64,000 nt of DNA from Saprospiraceae bacterium. Its GTDB lineage: Bacteria; Bacteroidota; Bacteroidia; Chitinophagales; Saprospiraceae. The DNA lies in the NCBI GenBank assembly GCA_016711125.1, contig JADJTQ010000003.1, positions 248,001 to 312,000 on the forward strand, given 5' to 3'. The position numbers were made by a program, and so were the translations under genes. The notes below the pieces were generated by a model. That model was not told the origin of the DNA. It saw nothing but the letters and a program-made list of their open reading frames with translations, and did no database searches. This document shows, piece after piece, positions 28,981 to 38,717 of this stretch (the first letter of the stretch is position 1; each line of letters starts with the position of its first letter).

Positions 28981-29346
28981 TTATTCAAAGCCCTTTACCG
29001 TGATGGGATTCGTCATCGAAAAGGCAATGATTGAACGCTCCTGGTCGGTAAAAACAATCTCAATAAAACAAACAGCCGGAATACTATAGAGACAAGATTG
29101 TAGTATTTCAGCACTTAACACACAAGATTCATTTTGTAACCAATCAGCCACCGGTTGAAGATCTGCCTTCTGATCTCCTATGGTACAATGCTCAAGAAAT
29201 TGATTGATCCGGGGCTTGGCACCTTCCAGTGAATGATTTGGAAAACGGTCACAAATACCGGAAGATCCGCAAGTTGGCTCGTGGTGGCATTGCACATAAA
29301 AGATGAACGCAGTCCCCAATAAAATGCCTTTAAATATGGCTGCCAT
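28981..29346 (-). CDS. Hypothetical exported cysteine-rich protein
   Basis: 121 residues, not recognised. The N-terminus (MAAIFKGILLGTAFIFYVQC) is a signal peptide ending in a weak lipobox-like YVQC. The mature part has about seven cysteines (CGSSGIC, EHCTIG, NESCVL, LQSCLY, AVCFIE), suggesting disulfides in the periplasm or outer membrane. Confidence 0.55.
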   Translation of the reverse strand: MAAIFKGILLGTAFIFYVQCHHEPTCGSSGICDRFPNHSLEGAKPRINQFLEHCTIGDQKADLQPVADWLQNESCVLSAEILQSCLYSIPAVCFIEIVFTDQERSIIAFSMTNPITVKGFE

Positions 29347-29425
29347 AGAGATTTTATTGGATGTAAAACGCAGGCCAGCCTTGTTATGTGGCGAGCCGAA
29401 AAAATAATTTAATGCTTAGAGGAGA

Positions 29426-30025
29426 CTAGCCTGTTGTCTCACTTAAGTTGTATTCAATAAACCCGCTATTCATAAAACCCTCGAATGCTGGTTGGATGCG
29501 TAAATAGGCCAACATGTCGTGAGATAAGATATCTTCCTTATTGACAAGGTTGTTTTCGACTGAATTTTTTAGTGCTGCAAATCCTTCTTTCACTTTTTCC
29601 TGCAAGGAATAGACGCAAGCCAGATGAAAATGTACTTCCGGATCATTGGGGTTGATTTTTGCTGCTTTTTTAAACTCTTCCAGAGCTTCCTGGAGGTCGT
29701 AATGTCTTAGATGCGATTTACCATTTTCTTTAAATTCCTGTTCAGGTTTTTTAGGCAAATTCCCATAATTAATGGCAATATCTTTTTGGATAATTATGCC
29801 ATTTCGGATTAAATCTAATTTGACTTGTAATTCATTGCTGACTTTTGAGGTGAGGATATACCGGATCAACTCGCCCGATTGATTCGTTTCAAAACTATGA
29901 CTGATACCCATGATGGAAGATTTCTTTGAGACTAATTGACCATTGAGATAGACCGACTCCTCACCCGTCCAACTATTGTGAAACTCGATCAGGTTATTTT
30001 CTTCTATAATCTTTGCGTGCTGCAT
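29426..30025 (-). CDS. TPR-repeat protein
   Basis: 199 residues. The N-terminal 90 residues are beta-rich (LIEFHNSWTGEESVYLNGQL), followed by a tetratricopeptide region (about 105-175; ALEEFKKAAKINPNDPEVHF, then LACVYSLQEKVKEGFAALKN). There is no signal peptide. Probably a protein-interaction module; partner unknown. Confidence 0.7.
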   Translation of the reverse strand: MQHAKIIEENNLIEFHNSWTGEESVYLNGQLVSKKSSIMGISHSFETNQSGELIRYILTSKVSNELQVKLDLIRNGIIIQKDIAINYGNLPKKPEQEFKENGKSHLRHYDLQEALEEFKKAAKINPNDPEVHFHLACVYSLQEKVKEGFAALKNSVENNLVNKEDILSHDMLAYLRIQPAFEGFMNSGFIEYNLSETTG

Positions 30026-30227
30026 TGAGCAAACATACAGACTTGAATTCAGTTCGCATAATATTGTCGGACAATCAATAGGATAAGTTTAGATCACTGC
30101 GGGTTGATGGGATCTTTCTTTCCAATGATGCCAGGTGGATAGTTTACCAATTTGTCCCGGTAGCCGAGAATTGACCAGGTTTCAATTTAGCGGAAGTGAG
30201 TAACTAATCCAGGTGAAATCTGACAGC

Positions 30228-30731
30228 TTATTCAACTAATTTGCCATCTCTCATCAAAATGTTAAGTACGCGAATGTCATTGCGTCGATCGGTTATAGGT
30301 AGTCCTGCCTGCCCTGGATAACCAAGCCTGATTACAAGGTGGTCGCCCAATGGATAAGCAGTGGTCCAATCGCAGGAAAGTGATGAAAACAGACTCCAGA
30401 AATAGCCTGTATAAACAATCTCCTTTCCGATGGCCAGGGCAAAAGGTTTTTGATAATAAGGATTATCTAGTTTGGTGTCATTCATCTTCTTGGCTAATGC
30501 TTCTGAGATCGTGAAAGTGTGAGTCTCCACATCGTAAGAAATCAAGTCTTCGTACTCAATGATAAGTTCATTGCCGATTTTAACCTTCGATTCATCGATG
30601 GCAAAACCCTGCCCGGTGGTGTTGAATTCTTTGAGGCTGTAAAATGCGATTGTATTGTCGAGATCATTTTCGACTTTTTGACAACCTCCTATGATAATTA
30701 GAACACAGAAAATCAAAGTGAGTCGTAGCAT
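30228..30731 (-). CDS. Hypothetical lipoprotein
   Basis: 167 residues, with a lipoprotein signal MLRLTLIFCVLIIIGGC (lipobox IGGC, Cys17). The mature part has no recognised family. GKEIVYTGYFWSLFSSLSCD and a DRRNDIRVLNILMRDGKLVE ending suggest a small beta-rich periplasmic or outer-membrane lipoprotein. Confidence 0.65.
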   Translation of the reverse strand: MLRLTLIFCVLIIIGGCQKVENDLDNTIAFYSLKEFNTTGQGFAIDESKVKIGNELIIEYEDLISYDVETHTFTISEALAKKMNDTKLDNPYYQKPFALAIGKEIVYTGYFWSLFSSLSCDWTTAYPLGDHLVIRLGYPGQAGLPITDRRNDIRVLNILMRDGKLVE

Positions 30732-30986
30732 GTAGTGATTCTTCTTGGTAAAATTAGTCGATTTAGCAGACTCTTACCGGATTCTTCAAAAATTGACCGG
30801 GTTTCATTAATCGAATAAACTTAGGAAAGCCTCTCCAGCGATTAGTTCATTCCGGGACTGACCGGGCCGTATCCCTGTACACTTGCGTAACCCAGTGATG
30901 GCTGGCCATTGGCTCCGGTAAAAGTGTCCTGCGGAATCATGTGATCTTTTTGAATCGGATTAAAAATTGAACGCTATTTTTACGAG

Positions 30987-32390
30987 ATGGAGCGAATCAG
31001 CGTTTTTGATATGTTTAAGATCGGGGTGGGACCTTCCAGCTCACATACAATGGGACCATGGAGGGCTGCACTGGATGTACTGGATCGATATGGACATGAA
31101 AAAGTGAAACACATCCAAATCAAATTATTTGGTTCATTGGCCAAGACCGGCATTGGACATGGAACCGATCTGGCGGTCATCCTAGGACTCTGCGGACACG
31201 ATCCCGAATTGATTGATACCGCAGCCATCTCTTTTTATTTGCAAGAAATTAACTCTAACAAGCAGTTGAAATTTGGCGCTCAAAATATACTGCCGTTTGA
31301 CTCAAAAGAAAATATTCAATTCTTGAAAAAATTTTTACCCGCACATCCGAATGCTGTAAGATTTATTGTTAAGCTGCATGATAAAAGAGAATTTATCGAC
31401 ACCTATTATTCAATTGGGGGAGGATTTATCAAACGGGATGGTGAAAACATCGATCTGCAGCAACGTGTTTTTCCATTCCCAATTGACAATGAGAAAGATC
31501 TGATGATATGGGTTAGTTCAGAAAATACCACCATCGATCAAATTGTCTGGGCAAATGAATTAAGTATACAACCTGAAGATCAGGTGAAGAAAAAATTAAT
31601 GCATATCTGGCATATCATGGAAGATTGTATTTACCAGGGCTGCCACACTGAGGGCATATTACCGGGTGGTTTGTCTGTACAACGAAGGGCTTTCCATTTG
31701 AATAAGAAATTACTATCGGGAGTTAAGTATAATGGAAAAGAAGAATGGATTAAAGCAGTAAAAGGATCGGAAAATTCCTTTGCCAATCTTACCCGCTGGA
31801 TCAGTTGTTTTGCACTTGCTGTAAATGAAGAAAACGCAGCTTTTAGCAGAGTGGTTACGGCGCCTACAAATGGTGCTGCCGGGGTCATACCGGCGGTGCT
31901 GATGTATTACTTGTGTTTTTGCGAACACCAGGGTGAAGACGATATTATCCGGTTTCTATTAACTGCAGGTGAAATCGGGAGTTTGTTTAAAAAAGGGAGC
32001 ACGATCTCTGCTGCCATGGGAGGATGTCAGGCTGAAATTGGAGTGTCTTCATCAATGGCAGCAGCCGGACTTACTGCTTGCCAGGATGGCAGCCCTCAAC
32101 AGGTGGTGATGGCTGCTGAGATTGCGATGGAACATCATCTGGGGCTGACCTGTGATCCGATCAATGGGCTGGTGCAGATACCTTGTATTGAACGTAATAC
32201 GATGGGAGCGATGAAGGCAATTACGGCCAGTCAACTTGCACTTTCAGGAGATTTCACCTATTCGAAGATCCGGCTGGATGGGATAATCAAGACCATGTGG
32301 GAAACTGCCAAAGATATGCATCGGAAATACAAAGAAACATCGGAAGGAGGCTTGGCCAGGCACATCAGTGTAATGTTGCCAGAGTGTTAG
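30987..32390 (+). CDS. sdaA: L-serine ammonia-lyase (iron-sulfur dependent)
   Basis: 467 residues, the single-chain SdaA form that deaminates L-serine to pyruvate using a [4Fe-4S] cluster. The N-terminal beta domain has IGVGPSSSHTMGPWRAALDV, and the alpha domain has VVTAPTNGAAGVIPAVLMYY, GCQAEIGVSSSMAAAGL and LGLTCDPINGLVQIPCIERN, with the cluster cysteines. Full length and intact. Housekeeping amino-acid catabolism, standing alone. Confidence 0.95.
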   Translation: MERISVFDMFKIGVGPSSSHTMGPWRAALDVLDRYGHEKVKHIQIKLFGSLAKTGIGHGTDLAVILGLCGHDPELIDTAAISFYLQEINSNKQLKFGAQNILPFDSKENIQFLKKFLPAHPNAVRFIVKLHDKREFIDTYYSIGGGFIKRDGENIDLQQRVFPFPIDNEKDLMIWVSSENTTIDQIVWANELSIQPEDQVKKKLMHIWHIMEDCIYQGCHTEGILPGGLSVQRRAFHLNKKLLSGVKYNGKEEWIKAVKGSENSFANLTRWISCFALAVNEENAAFSRVVTAPTNGAAGVIPAVLMYYLCFCEHQGEDDIIRFLLTAGEIGSLFKKGSTISAAMGGCQAEIGVSSSMAAAGLTACQDGSPQQVVMAAEIAMEHHLGLTCDPINGLVQIPCIERNTMGAMKAITASQLALSGDFTYSKIRLDGIIKTMWETAKDMHRKYKETSEGGLARHISVMLPEC

Positions 32391-32746
32391 TGGGATGCCT
32401 GATGTCCGATGCCGGGTGTCAGAAGAAGGAAGACTGAAGCCGGAAGTCCGAAGACCGATGACGAAAAGTATGAAAGAGTGGATAGTCTTGATATCGAGAC
32501 AAAGTGATTGAGCAGGTAGGTGGTTGACGCGGAGAGAAACACCCCGGGTTTTTACTTGTAGCCGGAAAGTGGTGGTTGATCGACTTTATGAGCACTTTGA
32601 TCAATTTGGGGCAATAGGATGCTCCAAAGTATGTTTAATACTCGTTATTTAAAGCCCACTCTGCATAAACCCGTATCGCGATGATGATTTGTACTCCTGG
32701 CTTTATGGCCTTCTGGACCAAATTTTGCATTAATGGACAATAGTCT
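32391..32746. repeat. Intergenic region with a degenerate GGAAGTCCGAAG-type repeat
   Basis: About 356 bases between sdaA and the MATE gene. The first 75 bases are imperfect 8-10 base units (GATGTCCGAT, GCCGGAAGTCC, GAAGACCGATG) of the same family as 6161 and the 119-base array. The rest shows no gene or hairpin. Confidence 0.55.
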
Positions 32747-34078
32747 ATGACACAGACGCAAAAATTTGGCTCCGAATCTATTGGTAAGTTGCTAAGGCAG
32801 CAGGCCATACCTGCGTCCATTGGTATCTTGATCATGTCTATTTATGGTATCGTCGACACCATCTTTGTCGGTCGTTGGGTCGGTGCTATGGGTATAGCGG
32901 CAATTACCGTGGTGATGCCAATCACCTTTTTGATAGGAGCGATAGGAATGTCGATCGGAGTGGGAGGAGCTTCGATGATTTCGCGGGCTTATGGAGAGGG
33001 TAATCGTAGAAGAGCCAATCAAGTTTTTGCCCATCAGATCGTGATGACCATGATCTTCGCGATCCTTTTTTCGGTTCTCGGAGGAATTTTTATGGATGAT
33101 TTACTCCAATTATTTGGTGGTAAAGGTGAGATTCTGGAGCCAGCGCATCAATATTTCAAAATCACTCTATATAGTGTTCCATTCCTTGCCTGGGCGAGGA
33201 TGGCTAACAACATCATTCGTGCCGAAGGATATCCTAAGTTGGCTATGTTGACACTAGTCGTTCCAGCCGTGGCTAATATGATCCTGGATCCAATTTTTAT
33301 TGTGGTTTTTAAGATGGGTATTGAAGGTGCCGCCTGGGCTACGGCGTTGGGCTATATTGCCAGTGGTCTTTATGCGGTATATTATTTCGTATTTGGTAAA
33401 TCACACTTAAAAGTTGGATTAAGAGAGTTGGTATTACGATTAAAAATAGTCCGTGAAATTTCCGCCATCGGTTCGGTGACTTTAGCGCGACAAGGTACCA
33501 TTAGCGTATTATATATCGTCTTGAACAATGCGCTATTTAAATATGGCGATGAGATGAGTATATCGACCTGGGGCATTATCAACCGGGTCATGATGTTCGC
33601 TAATTTTCCGGTTCTGGGTATAACCCAGGGTTTTGTTCCGATCGCGGGATATAACCATGGTGCGCAGCTGTGGGACCGGGTGCAGTTGGCAATTAAAAAT
33701 GCGATTAAATACGGTACGGTGATTTCTTTTGCTCTTTTTGTTTTAATAATGCTCTTTGCTACCCAATTTGTCAAGATATTTACGATCGATGACCAGATGA
33801 TTAGTCAGACTCCATTTGCATTGCGCATTGTTTTTTTAGCCACGCCTTTAATTACCATTCAACTTATCGGATCCGCTTATTTTCAGGCCATCGGTAAGGC
33901 GGCACCTGCACTATTTTTGGCCCTGACCAAGCAGGGGATTTTCTTGATTCCCTTAATTTTGGTATTACCTCTTTTTTGGGGATTAAATGGCATTTGGATT
34001 TCTTTTCCGATTGCTGATATAGCTGCCGCAGCGATTAGTTTCCTTTATTTAAGGCGGGCAAGAAGGGAGAATCGATGA
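32747..34078 (+). CDS. MATE-family efflux transporter
   Basis: 443 residues with about 12 membrane segments in two MatE repeats. Diagnostic stretches are IGKLLRQQAIPASIGILIMS, SIYGIVDTIFVGRWVG, IGVGGASMISRAYGEGNRRR and ARQGTISVLYIVLNNALFKY at the start of the second half. These export drugs or cationic metabolites using Na+ or H+ gradients; the substrate cannot be predicted. Convergent with the Gfo/Idh/MocA gene. Confidence 0.92.
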   Translation: MTQTQKFGSESIGKLLRQQAIPASIGILIMSIYGIVDTIFVGRWVGAMGIAAITVVMPITFLIGAIGMSIGVGGASMISRAYGEGNRRRANQVFAHQIVMTMIFAILFSVLGGIFMDDLLQLFGGKGEILEPAHQYFKITLYSVPFLAWARMANNIIRAEGYPKLAMLTLVVPAVANMILDPIFIVVFKMGIEGAAWATALGYIASGLYAVYYFVFGKSHLKVGLRELVLRLKIVREISAIGSVTLARQGTISVLYIVLNNALFKYGDEMSISTWGIINRVMMFANFPVLGITQGFVPIAGYNHGAQLWDRVQLAIKNAIKYGTVISFALFVLIMLFATQFVKIFTIDDQMISQTPFALRIVFLATPLITIQLIGSAYFQAIGKAAPALFLALTKQGIFLIPLILVLPLFWGLNGIWISFPIADIAAAAISFLYLRRARRENR

Positions 34079-34087
34079 GATTTAAGA

Positions 34088-34320
34088 TTCGAGCCGTGAG
34101 CTTACCAGTCGTTGCGGGCTTGGGAGTCTCAAGGTGGAGTTGGATTTAAGGGATTCCCAAACCTGGAACGAAGTGCCAGCCTACGCTTTAAAGGCTTCGG
34201 CAGGCGGAGGAAGGATTGGATAGCCCGGCTTGGAATCGAAGTAGTTCCATCTTTTATTTGATTCGTGAGCTTACCAATCCCTGCGGGCTTGGGAGTCTCA
34301 CTGTGGTTCGGGAGTCTCAC
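34088..34320. repeat. Direct repeat of about 37 bases in a convergent intergenic region
   Basis: A block reading GTGAGCTTACCA...TGCGGGCTTGGGAGTCTCA occurs near 34097-34132 and again near 34266-34302, and GGGAGTCTCA appears a third time at the end. It is not coding and lies between convergent genes. Confidence 0.6.
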
Positions 34321-34322
34321 CC

Positions 34323-35395
34323 TTAAAGTTCGATCGTTTTTCCCGTTTTAAATGACTCATCGGCGGCTAATACGATTCGTAGACTATTAACCGCATCATT
34401 TAAATGATCAGACAAGTCGACGTCATTCTGGATGGCGTTAAGGAGAAATTCTTGCTCCAGATAACAGAGTTCATCATGACTTGGCTCGTCTTTAGTGCTA
34501 AAGAATTCGTCTTTTTTAGCAAATTCTTTGGCACTGTTTAATTCAGCATGATGTAATTTGATGCCGCCTGTTTTTGTATGACCTTCGATGTCTTGTGACT
34601 CATCACTGCGTTCACCACTTTCATCAACAATACTTACAGAGCCTTTGGGGCCAATTACATCCTTGATAAAAAATGCGGTTTCGCTCATCATCGGACCCCA
34701 GCCAGCTTCATACCAGCCAACCGAGCCATCGTCAAACGTCACTTGCAGTTGGCCATAATTATACATATCCACACTTATCTCGTTACTCAATTTCGCGCCA
34801 ATGGCACTAACCCTGATTGGTTTGGCCCCGGTCATGAGACACATGACATCTACATAGTGTACTCCGCAATCAACGATGGGTGACATCGATGCCATTAATG
34901 ACTTGTGGGTATGCCACATCGATCCGCAACTTTGCTGATTTAGATTCATCCGCATGACCAGAGGTTTGCCCAAAGTCTTGGCGGCATCAATAAATTTCTT
35001 CCAGGCCGGGTGAACACGTAAAATATATCCGACCACCATTTTACGTTTTTTCTGGTGTGCAAGCTCAACCAGCTCCTGGGCCTGATCAACGGTTAGGGCT
35101 AATGGCTTTTCGGTAAATACATGGGCTCCAGCTTCCAGGCTCATCTTACAATAAGGATAATGAGTTTCAGGATAGGTATTGATCGAGACCACATCAGGTT
35201 TTGATTCCTCCAATGCCCTTTCAAAGCTCTCAAAGGTAGGGAGGCCCCAAGTTCGGAAGAGAGTTGGTTTCTGCTTTCTGGTCCCCTGCTTATCAGACCT
35301 ACAATCTCAAATTCTTTCATCTTGTGATATGCACGTGCATGTGATATACCCATGTGTCCGCATCCTGCTACCAATACCCTGAGCTTATTGTCCAT
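34323..35395 (-). CDS. Gfo/Idh/MocA-family oxidoreductase (one frameshift)
   Basis: The restored protein is about 358 residues. The Rossmann N-terminus (RVLVAGCGHMGISHARAYHK) is in one frame (35395 down), and the rest (PTFESFERALEESKPDVVSI, then ...GAHVFTEKPLALTVD with the E-K-P motif) is in another; the break is near 35230-35250. The C-terminal domain (ILRVHPAWKKFIDAAKTLGK, DCGVHYVDVMCLMTG) is a normal GFO/IDH/MocA alpha/beta domain. These NAD(P)-dependent enzymes oxidise sugars, inositols or pseudoamino sugars in the cytoplasm; the substrate is undetermined. Confidence 0.85.
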
Positions 35396-35601
35396 GATTA
35401 GTTTTGACTTTATTAGATCGTCTCATGTCGTTCACACATTCCATAGCAGCAAGGCACGCTAGTGCGATTTTACGAATGAGGCACTCGTGAGCCAGTTTTT
35501 GAAGTTGGAAATTTAATGGTTTTTAGATCTCGATATTGACTTTAAGTCACTTAAACTCAGGGAAATTCCTCTTTCGTTACATAATATAGCTCATCGTCCA
35601 A

Positions 35602-35617
35602 TGTGATCTAAGTCACA
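35602..35617. promoter_or_regulatory. CRP/FNR-family binding site upstream of the sulfide operon
   Basis: TGTGATCTAAGTCACA is an exact TGTGA-N6-TCACA palindrome, 75 bases before the YeeE/YedE start at 35692. CRP/FNR-type regulators bind this form; sulfide and redox genes in Bacteroidota often have such a regulator, but none is encoded in this window. Confidence 0.65.
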
Positions 35618-35691
35618 AATTACGTCCAATAATTTTTGTCACTTTACAGCGGTTAGAAATTAAATTATTTTAGTGACGAAAGAAGATAGCC

Positions 35692-36282
35692 ATGCTTGAT
35701 TATTTAGCTGCCATGAGAGAGTTTATCAGTCAACCATGGCCTTGGTGGATTGGAGGTATTATGATTGCCTTTATCCTCTTTGTATTGTTGTTTTTTGGAA
35801 AGGAGTTTGGTATTTCTGCCAACTTCCGAGTGATGTGTGCTGCAGACGGAGCGGATGAGTACTCCGATTTTTTTCGATTTGATTGGCAGTCACAGGCTTG
35901 GAACCTTTTAGTAGCATTAGGTGCCATGTTTGGGGGTTATATAGCCGCCAGTTATTTTGCCGGCCCGGAAGGTAATATCGCACACGTATCGGAGGCCACC
36001 GTACAGTCGCTGAATGAGTTGGGTATCATGGTTAAATATGGAGAGGTACCACTAGTGCCCGATTTTTATAGCTGGACCTCATTATTTACAATTAAGGGTT
36101 TCTTGATTATTGTCGGTGGTGGTTTTCTTGTTGGTTTTGGGGCCAGATATGCCGGTGGTTGTACCTCCGGCCATGCTATCAGTGGCTTGTCAGCATTGCA
36201 AATTTCGTCGTTGATCGCCGTAGTTGGTTTTTTTCTTGGCGGATTATTTATGACATACGTAATATTTCCGGTTTTATTCTAG
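35692..36282 (+). CDS. YeeE/YedE-family sulfur-transport membrane protein (first of pair)
   Basis: 196 residues with about five membrane segments; half of the split YeeE/YedE (DUF395) architecture. The diagnostic sequence is GFGARYAGGCTSGHAISGLS with the conserved cysteine in GGCTSGH. Relatives import thiosulfate or move sulfane sulfur across the inner membrane. It is followed 22 bases later by the second half and then by SQR, a common Bacteroidota sulfide-handling operon. Confidence 0.88.
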   Translation: MLDYLAAMREFISQPWPWWIGGIMIAFILFVLLFFGKEFGISANFRVMCAADGADEYSDFFRFDWQSQAWNLLVALGAMFGGYIAASYFAGPEGNIAHVSEATVQSLNELGIMVKYGEVPLVPDFYSWTSLFTIKGFLIIVGGGFLVGFGARYAGGCTSGHAISGLSALQISSLIAVVGFFLGGLFMTYVIFPVLF

Positions 36283-36303
36283 CAAATATAATTCAGTAGA
36301 AAA

Positions 36304-36718
36304 ATGAGATATTTTAAATATATCGTGGTTGGGGTACTATTCGGAGTTACCCTGTTTAAAACGGAGGCGGTATCCTGGTTTCGTATTTTTGAGATGTTTC
36401 ATTTTCAGTCATTTCACATGTACGGGATCATTTTTTTCATCTGTCTTAATCGGGATTGCGATTGTTCAGTTGATTAAATGGAAGCATTTTAAATCAATAG
36501 AAGGTAAGGATATTATTATCCCCGATAAAAGTAAAACTATACCAAGGTACATCATCGGTGGTTTTATTTTTGGACTTGGTTGGGCTTTAGCTGGTATATG
36601 CCCAGGCCCGATGTTTATCTTGTTAGGTAGTTGATATACGGTACTTGTGGTTTTTTTAGCCAGCGCCATGTTTGGGACCTTTTTATACGGAATGTTGAGA
36701 AATCGTATACCTCATTAG
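36304..36718 (+). CDS. YeeE/YedE-family protein, second of pair (frameshift and in-frame TGA)
   Basis: The restored protein is about 138 residues: MRYFKYIVVGVLFGVTLFKT, SFHMYGIIFSSVLIGIAIVQ, then IIGGFIFGLGWALAGICPGP with the conserved G-x-C-P-G-P motif. One extra T in the run of seven at about 36428-36434 shifts the frame, and a TGA at 36631-36633 replaces a glycine codon expected in LLGSGYTVL. Both would have to be errors or mutations for the protein to be made. It should act with the upstream half as one transporter. Confidence 0.75.
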
Positions 36719-36791
36719 ATTGCGGAGAAAAATATTACGGCTTTGATAATCGCAATAATGCAAGCCATCAATAAAATAAAAACAATTTGTC

Positions 36792-38059
36792 ATGCAAGCA
36801 ACTCATCATCAGATAGTCGTGATAGGAGCAGGAACAGCCGGTATTACGGTGGCCGCTCGACTACTTAGAGAAAATAAAAAATTAGATGTTGCGATCATCG
36901 ATCCTGCAGATAAACATTATTATCAACCTGCCTGGACATTGGTGGGAGGAGGTACTTTTAAATATAAGAGCACCGAGCGGGATATGAAAGGCCTCATTCC
37001 TGGTGGTGCCAAATGGATTCAAGATTTTGTAGACGAGATCGACCCAGATACGAACAGGATTGTGACTCGAGAAAGTGGTGAAATCACGTATGATTATTTG
37101 GTGGCTTGCCCGGGAATTCAGATCGATCTTGATGGCATTGAGGCTTGAAAGAGACCATGAATAAAAACAATGTCTGTAGTAATTATGTAGATCCGGAATA
37201 CACCTGGAAAGTACTGCAAGATTTTAAAGGAGGTAATGCCTTGTTTACGCAACCGGCTACCCCAATTAAATGCGGGGGAGCACCACAAAAGATCATGTAT
37301 CTGGCCGATGATTATTTCAGAAGAACGGGAGTCAGAGATCAATCTCAAATCATTTTTGCAACACCGGGATCGGTCATTTTTGCTACTGAACCATTTAAGA
37401 CGACCCTAATGGAGGTAGTAGATCGGAAGGATATTCAGTTGCGCTTTTTCCATAAATTAACCAGAATCGATGGGGCCAATAAAAAGGCCTATTATACGAT
37501 TACTCAAGATGCGGACGAACCCGAAAAAATATTATACAACAGTAAGGACTCGGGCATCAAAGAGCTTTCGAAAACAGAGATCGAAATACCATATGAAATG
37601 CTGCACCTGGCACCGCCCCAATCGGCTCCAGATTTTGTCAAGCGTTCGAAAATCGCCTTTCAGGACGGACCGAATAAGGGATGGATCAATGTGGATATTC
37701 ATACTTTGCAACATCCGGAATATCAGAATGTATTCGCATTAGGTGATGCAGCAGCCCTACCGACCGCTAAGACGGGGGCAGCAATCCGAAAGCAAGCCCC
37801 AGTATTGGTTCATAACTTAATGCGGGTGATGGAACATCAGCTTCCGGTAGATCAATATCAGGGTTATTCATCATGCCCGATCGTCACAGGCTACGGTAAA
37901 ATGTTGTTGTGTGAATTTGATTATACGAATGAAAGAGATTCAGATCCGTTGCTGACTAAAATTTTTGATACTTCGAAAGAACTTTACAGCATGTGGATCC
38001 TGAAAAAATATGGCCTTCCGTTTATGTATTGGAATATGATGCTAAAGGGGAGAGCATAA
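36792..38059 (+). CDS. sqr: Sulfide:quinone oxidoreductase-like FAD enzyme (one frameshift)
   Basis: About 422 residues when restored. It begins with an FAD-binding VIGAGTAGITVAARLL and has HYYQPAWTLVGGG. Three cysteines occupy SQR-like positions: VACPG (about 106), IKCGGAPQKI (about 160) and SSCPIV (about 361). The C-terminal GLPFMYWNMMLKG is a membrane-anchoring region typical of SQOR-like members. The frame changes near 37141 (GIEG then LKETMNK), one base missing. It oxidises sulfide and gives electrons to quinone at the membrane; the YeeE/YedE pair before it supports this role. Confidence 0.88.
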
Positions 38060-38093
38060 ATTAGTTCTTAATTAAGAGACTTGTTTGCAATAG

Positions 38094-38127
38094 AATACCT
38101 CATGATGCAGATTATGGGGTATTTTTT
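38094..38127 (+). terminator. Rho-independent terminator after SQR
   Basis: AATACCTCAT (38094-38103) pairs with ATGGGGTATT (with one G-T pair) and is followed by TTTTTT. It sits against the stop of the convergent DUF4202 gene. Confidence 0.8.
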
Positions 38128-38717
38128 CAGGTTACTGCTTGTTGAATTAAATAGATCGTTTTTTCAGGGAGGTCCATACTAAGGGCCTCGGATTGGCCTC
38201 GTTGAGACATTTTTCGCCACGTTTTGCGAAGAATATCGATTATTTTTTCTTCATCTTTTTTCTTAGAGAAATCAGCTAAATAAAATTGTAAAAAAACGAG
38301 ACACACGACATCTTCCAGTATTTGAGTATCCTGATTTTGTTTCAGGTTTTTCTTTTCAATCAGATTGCATACCTGATCGATGACATCAGAAGGATAATCT
38401 ACAGACTTAAGGATGCCTTGAGTGACCTCAGCATGCATAATCTTTAATTGATTCCTCCAGTGCAAGTACCCTTTTCGGTCCATTGGAAACTCTTCCCGCT
38501 TCTTTTTCCAGCGGCAGATATGCTGGGCTCTGGCAGCTAACTTAAGAACCTCAGAGGCATCAGGAGCAAATTTTTCGAGGCATTCAGACATTCTGATCGA
38601 ATACAACAATTCCTTTGGGAAATTCTCTTCCTGCCATTGTTCCTGATTTGGATCCTGACTGTTTTGTTCGTCGATCAATTTGATTGCTTCCTCATATTGC
38701 TTCGTTGTTTTATTCAT
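38127..38717 (-). CDS. DUF4202 domain protein
   Basis: 196 residues, entirely DUF4202, with a conserved SIRMSECLEKFAPDASEVLK, AARAQHICRWKKKREEFPMD and RKGYLHWRNQLKIMHAE. The H-I-C-R-W segment and histidines suggest an HD-like helical metal-binding fold, but no activity has been shown that I know of. Convergent with the sulfide operon; in other Bacteroidota it is found near sulfur genes, though I cannot confirm this here. Confidence 0.88.
   Translation of the reverse strand: MNKTTKQYEEAIKLIDEQNSQDPNQEQWQEENFPKELLYSIRMSECLEKFAPDASEVLKLAARAQHICRWKKKREEFPMDRKGYLHWRNQLKIMHAEVTQGILKSVDYPSDVIDQVCNLIEKKNLKQNQDTQILEDVVCLVFLQFYLADFSKKKDEEKIIDILRKTWRKMSQRGQSEALSMDLPEKTIYLIQQAVT

Noticed and set aside
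36631..36633. TGA read as glycine or selenocysteine in the YeeE/YedE gene
   Set aside because: TGA is an ordinary stop elsewhere in the window, there is only one such case, and no SECIS-like structure is seen; error or mutation is simpler.
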